Position numbers and translations under genes: made by a program. Below are positions 8,434 to 14,930 of a stretch of DNA of 21,821 nt, in pieces. Source of the DNA: Bacteroidota bacterium (GTDB lineage: Bacteria > Bacteroidota > Ignavibacteria > UBA10030 > F1-140-MAGs086); the NCBI GenBank assembly GCA_005792205.1, contig SXSO01000058.1, positions 1 to 21,821 on the forward strand. The letters are read 5' to 3'. Under the pieces are notes generated by a model that was not told the origin of the DNA, did not search any database, and saw nothing but the letters and a program-made list of their open reading frames with translations. Numbering within the stretch: position 1 is the first letter of the stretch; the number at the start of each line of letters is the position of its first letter.

Positions 8434-9477
8434 TTATTTATTTTGTTCATTAAAATTTTTTTGTGTAACCTTAACTGCAACTGTATCATTATTTACACCT
8501 GCTTTTCCTAAAAATTTTTCTTTTCCATTAACTAAAATTTTTACTTCATCCGTTATTTTAGAATTCAATTTAAGTACATCTCCAACTTCAACATTTAAAA
8601 GTTCTTGAATGGAAAGAAGTGCTTGTCCAAGACGAACTGAAATATTTACATCAGTTGGTAATAGGTTTTTAGAAATCGTTGGTTTCCAAGAGTCTCTCTC
8701 ATGAGATTTAAATTGAAATTTAGATTCGCCTTCTAATTTTTCTAAAACACTTTTTATAGATGGAGCTGGAAAACAAACACTCATCATATAATGTTTATCT
8801 CCAATTGCAACATCAAATGTGAATACACTTACAATTTCATTTGAAGAAGTAACTTGAGCAAAATCACTTTTACTTTCAAATCGCTCTAAACGGAAAGTAA
8901 GTGGTGAAAGTCGTCTCCATGAATTTTGTAAATCAGATAATGCTTTTTGAGAAAATTTTTTCACAATACTTTGCTCCACTTTGGTAAGAGATCTATCAAA
9001 ATGTGATGCGTCTAAAAATGATTCTGATAACGTACCTCCTCCTAACAATCTATCAACCAAAGCAGACATAAGGCCATTGGAAAATTCTAATACTGCATAA
9101 GAACTACTTTCTTCAATTCTAAAAATATAAAGACATCTTGAAAAAGTATTTCCACAAACATATTCATTATAGCGAACTTGTTCAATGTTTTGCAAATTAA
9201 TTGAAACCATCATTTGCAAACTTGAAACCAAATATGTTTTATATGCATCTGCGAAATTTTCGTGAACTGCACGAAGTACTCGCAAATGATCATCTGATAG
9301 CTTTTGTGGAAGTCGAAAATCAAAAGATTCAATTGATTTATCTTCCTCATCAAATGAAGTTTTTATTTTTTCAAAAGATGGTGATGATGGTTTTCCGCTT
9401 TCTGAAACATTTTGACCACTACTTGCAATAGTTCCAAGCAAACTATCTATTTCTTGTTTTGATAAAATTTCTGGCAC
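8434..9477 (-). CDS. fliM: FliM, flagellar motor switch protein
   Basis: 347 residues. Residues 4-15 ('ILSKQEIDSLLG') are the CheY-P binding peptide of FliM, so switching by chemotaxis is probably intact. The middle CheC-like domain contains 'VDRLLGGGT' (141-149), the GGG region that contacts FliG, and 'LTKVEQSIVKKF'. The C-terminal SpoA domain (about 270-340) has 'VRLGQALLSIQELLNVEVGDVL'. The start is GTG at 9475-9477 with no clear Shine-Dalgarno sequence; I keep it because it places the CheY peptide at the very N-terminus, as in the family. Confidence 0.97.
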   Translation of the reverse strand: MPEILSKQEIDSLLGTIASSGQNVSESGKPSSPSFEKIKTSFDEEDKSIESFDFRLPQKLSDDHLRVLRAVHENFADAYKTYLVSSLQMMVSINLQNIEQVRYNEYVCGNTFSRCLYIFRIEESSSYAVLEFSNGLMSALVDRLLGGGTLSESFLDASHFDRSLTKVEQSIVKKFSQKALSDLQNSWRRLSPLTFRLERFESKSDFAQVTSSNEIVSVFTFDVAIGDKHYMMSVCFPAPSIKSVLEKLEGESKFQFKSHERDSWKPTISKNLLPTDVNISVRLGQALLSIQELLNVEVGDVLKLNSKITDEVKILVNGKEKFLGKAGVNNDTVAVKVTQKNFNEQNK

Positions 9478-9495
9478 AACTTTTTTATTTAATTT

Positions 9496-9906
9496 TTAAT
9501 TAAACTGTTGAAAAACAAATTTCGGAAATAATACATCAACTATTTTTCCATTTGAAATAACTGTATTCAATTTCCCTTTAAGTTCGTTTTTTAATAACGA
9601 ACGATCTTTATCTAAACTCAATGCTTCATGTGTTTTTGAAGACAATGTTGTATTGATTATATCTGAAAATTTATCTTCAAGTTCAGGAAAACTATTCTTT
9701 TGAATTCCCTCCGTTTCGAATGCAACTTCCAAAACATAAAGATAGGAAGTGTTATTGTCACTCATCACATTTATTTGAAACTTATTTGACATCTTAAAAC
9801 TTTCTTGTTTCTTTTCTACTTGAACTTGTTCTACTTTATTTTCTGGATTTTTTTCTGATTTACAACCACTTAAAACCAAAACAACTACAATAACTATAAC
9901 CCACAT
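9496..9906 (-). CDS. fliL: FliL-like protein, apparently a lipoprotein
   Basis: 136 residues in the standard fliL slot between flbD and fliM. The C-terminal half fits the FliL periplasmic domain: 'YLYVLEVAFETE', 'FSDIINTTLSSKTHEAL', 'LKNELKGKLNTVI' and the end 'VDVLFPKFVFQQ'. The N-terminus is unusual. After Met-Trp there are only about 12 hydrophobic residues ending in a lipobox, L-S-G-C, with Cys at residue 15. FliL normally has a cytoplasmic tip and a full transmembrane helix; this stretch is too short for one. No basic n-region is seen from the ATG. A stop at 9913-9915 prevents any longer ATG-started form. FliL stabilises stator units around the motor. Identification as FliL rests on position plus the weakly conserved C-terminal domain. 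Confidence 0.82.
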   Translation of the reverse strand: MWVIVIVVVLVLSGCKSEKNPENKVEQVQVEKKQESFKMSNKFQINVMSDNNTSYLYVLEVAFETEGIQKNSFPELEDKFSDIINTTLSSKTHEALSLDKDRSLLKNELKGKLNTVISNGKIVDVLFPKFVFQQFN

Positions 9907-9908
9907 TT

Positions 9909-10106
9909 TTATTCAACTCTTTCAATTTTATTTATTTCTTGTTTATATTCAACTACTTTTTTTATTATTTCTTCTGAACTTTCTTTTACTATAAAAACTT
10001 TTCCATTCAATAAATGAATAGCAGTATCAGGAGTTTCCTCTACAAATTCAATTTGTTCACAATTTATGATAATATTGCTCCCATTAAATCGTGTCACTTC
10101 TATCAT
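9909..10106 (-). CDS. flbD: FlbD/SwrD family flagellar protein
   Basis: 65 residues matching the small FlbD family (SwrD/YlzI in Bacillus subtilis): starts 'MIEVTRFNGSNIIIN', then 'EQIEFVEETPDTAIHLLNGK' and 'EEIIKKVVEYKQEI'. In B. subtilis SwrD increases motor torque, by an unknown mechanism. The gene sits between flgE and fliL as in Firmicutes and Spirochaetes, but without the motA-motB pair that follows it in Spirochaetes. It starts only 13 nt after a strong hairpin that ends flgE, so its transcription depends on read-through or on an unrecognised promoter inside flgE. It ends 2 nt before fliL. Confidence 0.9.
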   Translation of the reverse strand: MIEVTRFNGSNIIINCEQIEFVEETPDTAIHLLNGKVFIVKESSEEIIKKVVEYKQEINKIERVE

Positions 10107-10118
10107 TTTGCTATCTTT

Positions 10119-10160
10119 AAAAAGTGGCTCATTTTTGAAATTAAAAATAAGCCACTTTTA
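10119..10160 (-). terminator. Strong Rho-independent-type terminator after flgE
   Basis: On the minus strand the arms AAAAGTGGCT and AGCCACTTTT (10150-10159 and 10120-10129) enclose inner arms ATTTTT and AAAAAT around a 6-nt loop. The only irregular pair is U-G on the minus transcript but C-A on the plus transcript, so the structure favours minus-strand RNA. This gives a 17-bp stem with a U-rich 3' end. It lies between the flgE stop (10170) and the flbD start (10106), inside an otherwise continuous operon. Confidence 0.8.
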
Positions 10161-10169
10161 AATTAAGAA

Positions 10170-11567
10170 TTATCTTTTCACGTTCAACAAATCTTGAATC
10201 ATTTCATCACTTGTGGTAATGATTTTAGCATTTGCTTGAAATCCTCTTTGAGCAACAATTAGATTTGTAAATTCTTCAGTCAAATCTACATTTGATTGTT
10301 CAAGAGTTCCACCATGAATTTTTGCAGAAGAAGCAACTCCAGCAGCACCAAAAGTTGGATCGCCAGAATTACTTGTTTGAGCAAAAAGATTTGAACCAAG
10401 TTTATCAAGTCCTGTTTCATTATCAAAATTGGCAAGTATAACTTGAGCAAGTGTTTGAGTTTGACCGTTGGAAAATTTTCCAACAACTTTTCCAAAAGTA
10501 TCAATGAAAAAGTCGTCCAAAACTCCTGATGTATAACCATCTTGCTCTTTTGCTCCAAATGATGTTGTTCCCGCAAAACCAGTAACTCCGTCATATGGTC
10601 CCCAAGTTGCAGGATCTGCTGCATCAAAGCTATCAGTATTTTCAGTTCCAAATGAAAATTTTAATTTCATTGTTCCAGCACCAAACTCATTGAAATCAAT
10701 TTCAAGTACATCATCTGGATCTGTTTGATCCCATCCATCATCGTTTATTGAACCATCTTCATTGAAAATAATATCTCTATCTTCGCCAATATCCAATTGG
10801 TATCTTCCAGCTACTGTGGCAGCTGGATCATCTGTTTCACGAGTTGCATTTACAACACTTACAGTCCAAGTTTGTTGACCACCATCACTTGCCGCTGTTG
10901 TTTTAGTGAGAAGAACTGTCAAGTTCCATTGATTCCCCATTGAATCAAAAATTGGAGTTGTAGTTGTAATTGTGGAATCAAGTGCAGCATTCATATCCAA
11001 ATTTCCGTCAAACACAATAGTTGATGTTTGTTTTGCTTGCAAATTTTGTGATGGATTTATTACAACATCATCAAGATCTTCTCCAGGAATAATCCCATCA
11101 ACAACATTAGTTCCATTTGGAAATAGTCCAAACTGATCAGCAATCATACCTTGAAGTATAGAACCACTTGCTGAGTGAATCAATTTTCCTTGTGAATCAA
11201 GCGAAAAATTTCCAGCACGTGAATAATATAATTCATTTCCATTTCTTACAGCAAATAATCCTTTTCCTTCAACTGCAAGATCAGTATTAAGACCAGTAGA
11301 TTGCATATTTCCTTGTGCAAATAAATTATCTATTGAACCAATACCACTTCCAAGTCCAACTTGAATTGGATTTGCACCACCTCTTGTTTCACTATCAGAA
11401 GAAGTGGCATGTTGTAGTGATTGTGAAAATGTGTCTGCAAAAGTTGCACGTCCTGCTTTGAAACCAACCGTGTTTATGTTTGCGATGTTATTACCAATAA
11501 CATCCATCATCGTTTGATGTCCTTTGAGTCCGGAGACACCAGAGAACAACGCTCTTATAAATGACAT
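10170..11567 (-). CDS. flgE: FlgE, flagellar hook protein
   Basis: 465 residues. The N-terminus 'MSFIRALFSGVSGLKGHQ' and 'MDVIGNNIANINTVGFKAGR' (22-41) is the rod/hook D0 motif, followed by the FlgE-type 'FADTFSQ'. 'GLFAVRNGNELYYSRAGNFS' is the conserved start of the D1 region. The C-terminus ('EQSNVDLTEEFTNLIVAQRG', then 'TSDEMIQDLLNVKR') forms the other D0 helix. The middle, Asp/Thr-rich and with many Gly, is the surface-exposed D2 part. Length and FlgD-next-door context favour hook over distal rod FlgG. The start has a modest AAAGG ribosome site at 11576-11580. The gene is flanked on both sides by terminator-like hairpins. Confidence 0.97.
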   Translation of the reverse strand: MSFIRALFSGVSGLKGHQTMMDVIGNNIANINTVGFKAGRATFADTFSQSLQHATSSDSETRGGANPIQVGLGSGIGSIDNLFAQGNMQSTGLNTDLAVEGKGLFAVRNGNELYYSRAGNFSLDSQGKLIHSASGSILQGMIADQFGLFPNGTNVVDGIIPGEDLDDVVINPSQNLQAKQTSTIVFDGNLDMNAALDSTITTTTPIFDSMGNQWNLTVLLTKTTAASDGGQQTWTVSVVNATRETDDPAATVAGRYQLDIGEDRDIIFNEDGSINDDGWDQTDPDDVLEIDFNEFGAGTMKLKFSFGTENTDSFDAADPATWGPYDGVTGFAGTTSFGAKEQDGYTSGVLDDFFIDTFGKVVGKFSNGQTQTLAQVILANFDNETGLDKLGSNLFAQTSNSGDPTFGAAGVASSAKIHGGTLEQSNVDLTEEFTNLIVAQRGFQANAKIITTSDEMIQDLLNVKR

Positions 11568-11572
11568 AATAT

Positions 11573-11620
11573 TTACCTTTCTTTTTTTCTATAAAAATTG
11601 GTTGAAAATCTGTCAATCAT
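11573..11620 (-). CDS. Possible 15-codon leader ORF ahead of flgE
   Basis: ATG at 11618-11620 opens a 15-codon frame (Met-Ile-Asp-Arg-Phe-Ser-Thr ... Arg) ending with TAA at 11573-11575, 5 nt before the flgE start. A perfect AGGAGG lies at 11635-11640, but 14 nt upstream of the ATG, longer than the usual spacing. The frame runs through the 3' arm and U-tract of the hairpin at 11592-11627, so its translation could disrupt that hairpin. A frame this short can arise by chance. Confidence 0.2.
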   Translation of the reverse strand: MIDRFSTNFYRKKER

Positions 11621-11627
11621 TTCAACC
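11592..11627 (-). terminator. Terminator-like hairpin upstream of flgE
   Basis: On the minus strand GGTTGAAA (11620-11627) and its exact complement TTTCAACC (11600-11607) form an 8-bp stem with a 12-nt loop, followed by AATTTTTAT. It lies in the 108-bp gap between the TIGR02530-type gene and flgE. The stem is only moderately GC-rich, so termination may be partial or conditional. Confidence 0.6.
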
Positions 11628-11628
11628 G

Positions 11629-11660
11629 ATGAAACCTCCTCTTTCGAGGTCCAGTTTCAT
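11629..11660 (-). promoter_or_regulatory. GNRA-capped hairpin in the flgE leader
   Basis: On the minus strand ATGAAAC (11654-11660) pairs with GTTTCAT (11629-11635). An internal loop follows, then CCTC/GAGG closed by a GAAA tetraloop (11642-11645). The 3' side includes an AGGAGG (11635-11640) that is partly buried in the stem. One nucleotide separates it from the terminator-like hairpin downstream. It matches no riboswitch class I know; I call it a structured leader element only. Confidence 0.5.
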
Positions 11661-11675
11661 TTTGTTATTAATTAA

Positions 11676-12074
11676 TTAAATAAAAATTGCACTATCAATG
11701 TTAGTAAAAATATTTTGCGATGAAAGAGAATCAACAGCTGTTATCACAGTTCTATTTTTTACACTAACAACCAAAGCGAAATCATTCAAAACTACAAGCG
11801 ATTCATATGAACCTTTTTCTTCTGCTTTTGAAACTGCATTTTCAAGTTTCTCAACATCACTTTCTGAAAGATTTATGTTTCTTGATTTCATTCTTTCCAA
11901 AGCATGTTTAGAAAATTTTACTTCATGCAATTCTTTGTTCAAAATTGTCTGAAATTTGGATTCTTTATTTTCAACGAATTCATTTGTAGAAACACCATCA
12001 TTGCGAAGTAATTCAATCCCACCAATTGGCATAAATGGAGGTTGAACACCGTTTATAATTGGAATTTCTGACAT
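11676..12074 (-). CDS. Flagellar operon protein, TIGR02530 type
   Basis: 132 residues matching the small conserved protein encoded between flgD and flgE in many flagellar clusters (TIGR02530). Diagnostic features are 'FSKHALERMKSRNI' (54-67), the amphipathic helix 'ESDVEKLENAVSKAEEKG', 'LVVLNDFALVVSVKNRTVIT' (93-112), and the C-terminal 'NIFTNIDSAIFI' (121-132). Its precise role is not established; position suggests a part in hook assembly or its regulation. It has one of the best ribosome sites of the window, GGGAGG at 12084-12089, nine nt from the ATG, inside the end of flgD. A 108-bp structured gap separates it from flgE. Confidence 0.88.
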   Translation of the reverse strand: MSEIPIINGVQPPFMPIGGIELLRNDGVSTNEFVENKESKFQTILNKELHEVKFSKHALERMKSRNINLSESDVEKLENAVSKAEEKGSYESLVVLNDFALVVSVKNRTVITAVDSLSSQNIFTNIDSAIFI

Positions 12075-12079
12075 AATAA

Positions 12080-12763
12080 TTATCCTCCCGTTGAAAAAAC
12101 TTCCATAATTTCAGACAATTTAACTGCCACTCCATCAACTATGAAAACAGTTCCTGTAGAATCATATCTCACACCAAGAACTTTTCCAAACATAAATGGA
12201 GTTGTTGCCACTTTTCTTGAATCCTTGTCGCGAGCATCAACTTCAAATCTATATATACCTTCATCTACAATTCCACCTTGTTCATCTTTTCCGTCCCAAA
12301 CGATAATGTTTTCACTATCATTTAAGCTACCACGCAAAGTACGAATTAAGTTATTATCTTGATCATAAACTTTGATATCACATTTTGATGCTTTATCACT
12401 ATTCAAATAATAACCAAATCGCATTCCACTTCCGCCTTCCCAATGAAATTCATTTGCAGAAGCACGAACATCTTTGCCAACGAAATTAGACGCCAAAGCG
12501 TTATTTATAGAAGAAGTCAAAATATAGTTTGTGCCTAAACTTTCAGTTAAGTTATCGTTCATATTTTGCAATTGTTCAAGACCACTGAATTGAGCAAGTT
12601 GTGCAGCAAATTCAGTTCCTTTCATAGGATTTAATGGATCTTGATTTTTCAATTGTCCAACCAAAAGTTTAAGAAAATCTTCCTTTCCCATAGCACCTGC
12701 AACAGGTTGTGGAGTTGAACCGGGAATTGGAAGATTTGGGGATATGACAATTTGTTTTGGCAT
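12080..12763 (-). CDS. flgD: FlgD, hook-capping protein
   Basis: 227 residues. Residues 28-66 contain the conserved FlgD N-terminal region ('KEDFLKLLVGQLKNQDPLNP', 'EFAAQLAQFSGLEQLQ') that is needed for export and capping. The C-terminal half has the FlgD immunoglobulin-like and Tudor-like parts, with 'ASKCDIKVYDQDNNLIRTL' and 'IVWDGKDEQGGIVDEGIYRF', a W-D-G-x-D-x-x-G pattern typical of FlgD. FlgD forms the cap on which FlgE subunits polymerise. It lies 4 nt after fliK and 5 nt before the TIGR02530-type gene. Confidence 0.96.
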   Translation of the reverse strand: MPKQIVISPNLPIPGSTPQPVAGAMGKEDFLKLLVGQLKNQDPLNPMKGTEFAAQLAQFSGLEQLQNMNDNLTESLGTNYILTSSINNALASNFVGKDVRASANEFHWEGGSGMRFGYYLNSDKASKCDIKVYDQDNNLIRTLRGSLNDSENIIVWDGKDEQGGIVDEGIYRFEVDARDKDSRKVATTPFMFGKVLGVRYDSTGTVFIVDGVAVKLSEIMEVFSTGG

Positions 12764-12767
12764 AATA

Positions 12768-14000
12768 TTAAATTGTTTTTTCTATTGTATTATATCCGAA
12801 ATATCGGATAAATTTTTCTTGTCTTTTTTCATCAAAATGTTCATCTTGTTGTGATTGATCTTGAAATTGATTTTCTTGAGAATTATTTTTTTGATTATTA
12901 AATTCATTTTCAAAAATTTCAATTTTTTTCATTTCAATTCCACGACTTGATAAAGCATCTTGAAGCACGAGCAAATTACTTTCTAATGCATTTTTGACTT
13001 CTGAAGATGAAACTTTTATTGAAGTAGATAAAATCCCATTTTCAGATTTTACATCCAAAACAATTTCACCCAAATTTTCAGGATGAAGTTTTAGATGAAT
13101 TTCAGCATCATGATTTTGCATTTTGAAAGTAGCGTCAATTGATTTTCCGATGTTCTCAACAGTTTGTTTTGTCCATTCTTCATTCAAAACACTTGAGTAT
13201 GTTGGAGTTTGTGTTTGAGTAAATTGATTTTGAGTTTTTAAAATTATTTTTTCAGAACTATTTGTAAAATCAGTATTTGTGATATTTGAATTTACAAATT
13301 CACTTTTTCCAAAATTTTTGTCTTGTGGTTTTAAGTTTTTATCTTCTGAAGTTTCATTTTGAGATTTATTTTTAGATAAATTTTCATCATCAGTAGAAAC
13401 TTCCACTTTAACTTCTGATTCTTTAGAATCTAATTCCGCAATATCAAATTTATTTTCCACAGTTTTTTCTTCAATAACTTTCTCTTCTAAAATTTTTGGT
13501 TCCATTTTAACTTCCGATTTCTCCAAATTTAATTTCACTTCGTTTGTTGTATCTTCAAAAACGTCTGATACAATTTCTGAAATTTTTATTTTTTCCAAAT
13601 TTGGTTTCGTCTCATTTACTTCTTCTCCAAAAACTTTTGTTACTATATTTTCTAGTTTTTTTGTTTCTGTTTGAATTATAGATTCATCAATATTTATTTC
13701 GGAAATTTTTGATTCACTTCCTGAAACATTTTTCTCTACTATAATTTTTTCTTGTGGAAAATAGAAGTTGTTTAAGTTTTGTGTTTGAAAACTTTCTATT
13801 TGTGATATTTCACTATCAACTTTCTTTTCATCTAAACTAAACAGAATTTGTTCTTCTGATTTTTTTTGAGAAGAACCATCAATTTTTCCTATAGAATTGA
13901 AAAACAAATTCAAAAATGTTTCAACTTTATTTTTTTCATTAACATTTTCAGTTGAAAGATCTTTTATTCCAAAAATTTTTGTAAGAAAATTTATTTGCAT
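12768..14000 (-). CDS. fliK: FliK, hook-length control protein
   Basis: 410 residues. Only the C-terminal Flg_hook domain (about 285-365) is conserved: 'DAEIHLKLHPENLGEIVLDV', then 'GILSTSIKVSSSEVKNALES' and 'ALSSRGIEMKKIEI'. This domain contacts FlhB and switches export specificity. The long N-terminal part is Glu/Lys/Ser/Asn-rich and probably mostly unfolded, as expected for the ruler. It contains an imperfect 24-residue repeat (119-138 and 143-162). The tail after 365 is Gln/Asn-rich and ends 'FGYNTIEKTI'. A Shine-Dalgarno GGAG is at 14007-14010. It starts 3 nt after the motE-like gene. Confidence 0.9.
   Translation of the reverse strand: MQINFLTKIFGIKDLSTENVNEKNKVETFLNLFFNSIGKIDGSSQKKSEEQILFSLDEKKVDSEISQIESFQTQNLNNFYFPQEKIIVEKNVSGSESKISEINIDESIIQTETKKLENIVTKVFGEEVNETKPNLEKIKISEIVSDVFEDTTNEVKLNLEKSEVKMEPKILEEKVIEEKTVENKFDIAELDSKESEVKVEVSTDDENLSKNKSQNETSEDKNLKPQDKNFGKSEFVNSNITNTDFTNSSEKIILKTQNQFTQTQTPTYSSVLNEEWTKQTVENIGKSIDATFKMQNHDAEIHLKLHPENLGEIVLDVKSENGILSTSIKVSSSEVKNALESNLLVLQDALSSRGIEMKKIEIFENEFNNQKNNSQENQFQDQSQQDEHFDEKRQEKFIRYFGYNTIEKTI
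13515..13646 (-). repeat. Internal 24-residue repeat in the FliK ruler region
   Basis: FliK residues 119-138 (IVTKVFGEEVNETKPNLEKI) and 143-162 (IVSDVFEDTTNEVKLNLEKS) align without gaps at a 24-residue period, 11 of 20 positions being identical. They lie in the low-complexity segment, so this is probably a local duplication that added ruler length. Confidence 0.55.
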
Positions 14001-14003
14001 TTT

Positions 14004-14489
14004 TTACTCCATTGGATAAAAGCTTAAAATTTTTTTGGCTCTTTCAGGAGGTAATTTTTCAATCACCTTTACAGCGATTCTTTTTTTCAAAGCATAAATA
14101 ATTTCCATTACTTTTTCGTCATCTTCTTCTTGTGTAAGAATTTTTACGATAGTTTCTGGTTTAAGTTTTTCATACATTGCAACTCTTTTTTGAATTTCTT
14201 CTGCACTTAAAGTATCTACATTTTCTGAGATAATGCCCGCAGAAACATCCGTTACTTGTTGTTCTGAAACATCTACTTTCTGTGGCAAAGCTGATTTTAA
14301 TTTATTTTTAACTTGTTTTTTTGTAGTATCCACAAAATTTGTATCTACAATAAAAGCAGTTGTATCTGGTTTTTCTTCAATAATAGATTGCACTTCTTCT
14401 TGTTGAAAAAAATATACATATCCAAAATATCCACCACCACCAAGCAATACAACGGACAAAATTATTATTATCAAAAGTTTTGGTTTCAC
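14004..14489 (-). CDS. MotE/YlxF-like flagellar protein with MgtE-N-like domain
   Basis: 161 residues. A membrane anchor at residues 4-28 ('LLIIIILSVVLLGGGGYFGY') is followed by a linker and a C-terminal helical MgtE-N-like domain (about 98-160). That domain contains 'YEKLKPETIVKILTQ', 'KVMEIIYALKKR' and 'VIEKLPPERAKKIL', the hallmark of the MotE/YlxF proteins encoded between fliJ and fliK. MotE is a periplasmic chaperone for MotC in rhizobia; YlxF homologues in other phyla are poorly characterised. The start is GTG at 14487-14489, forming a GTGA overlap with the fliJ stop, with AGAGG about 14 nt upstream. Confidence 0.82.
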   Translation of the reverse strand: MKPKLLIIIILSVVLLGGGGYFGYVYFFQQEEVQSIIEEKPDTTAFIVDTNFVDTTKKQVKNKLKSALPQKVDVSEQQVTDVSAGIISENVDTLSAEEIQKRVAMYEKLKPETIVKILTQEEDDEKVMEIIYALKKRIAVKVIEKLPPERAKKILSFYPME

Positions 14490-14929
14490 TTTACAAGTCC
14501 TCTTTTACTAATTGCCAATTCATCAATTGTTTTCTGTAATTTTATATCTTGTTCTTTCTGAATTTTTTCTTCGTGTGTTTTTTGCAATATTTCAAGCATA
14601 TGTTTTGATTTTCTTTTATCTACAAGTTTTCCACGAGTAGAACTTTCTTGGGTTAAAATTTCTTCTATTTTTTTTTCTTGTGTTTCAATTTTATTTGAAA
14701 TAGAATTTATAAATGATACATTCACTTGAAAATCACAAACATTTGCTCTTTGAGTAATTGAATTCTCATATACTGCGTTTTCTTTTTCGTCATATAAAAC
14801 CATAAGAAGATTTTCTTCTTCGTTTTTTTGTTGTCTTATTTTAAACAAATCGTTTTTCAAAACATTTTCTTGATGTTCAACAACATTCAAAACAGTTTGT
14901 AAACGAAATTCTAAATTATTATTCTTCAT
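14486..14929 (-). CDS. fliJ: FliJ, export chaperone / ATPase stalk
   Basis: 147 residues, almost wholly predicted coiled coil. 'EFRLQTVLNVVEHQENVLKN' (7-26) is the FliJ N-terminal pattern, and the whole chain is rich in Lys, Glu and Gln with heptad-like hydrophobics. FliJ inserts into the FliI hexamer like the gamma stalk of F1 and links it to FlhA. Sequence similarity in this family is weak, so the position between fliI (1 nt gap) and the motE-like gene (4-nt overlap) carries much of the call. Confidence 0.9.
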   Translation of the reverse strand: MKNNNLEFRLQTVLNVVEHQENVLKNDLFKIRQQKNEEENLLMVLYDEKENAVYENSITQRANVCDFQVNVSFINSISNKIETQEKKIEEILTQESSTRGKLVDKRKSKHMLEILQKTHEEKIQKEQDIKLQKTIDELAISKRGLVK

Positions 14930-14930
14930 C

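Noticed and set aside
8108..8608. A 166-codon plus-strand open frame across fliN and fliM.
   Set aside because: It lies opposite two clearly real genes, and its Ser/Phe/Leu-rich product has no recognisable motif. It is a shadow of the AT-rich minus-strand genes, like the other plus-strand frames.
10286..10651. A 121-codon minus-strand frame inside flgE.
   Set aside because: It is out of frame with the well-supported FlgE C-terminal half, is Leu/Ile-rich without pattern, and has no ribosome site.
11629..11660. The flgE leader hairpin as a c-di-GMP (GEMM) riboswitch, because of its GAAA tetraloop and motility context.
   Set aside because: The conserved GEMM-I and GEMM-II core sequences are absent and there is too little sequence for either fold.
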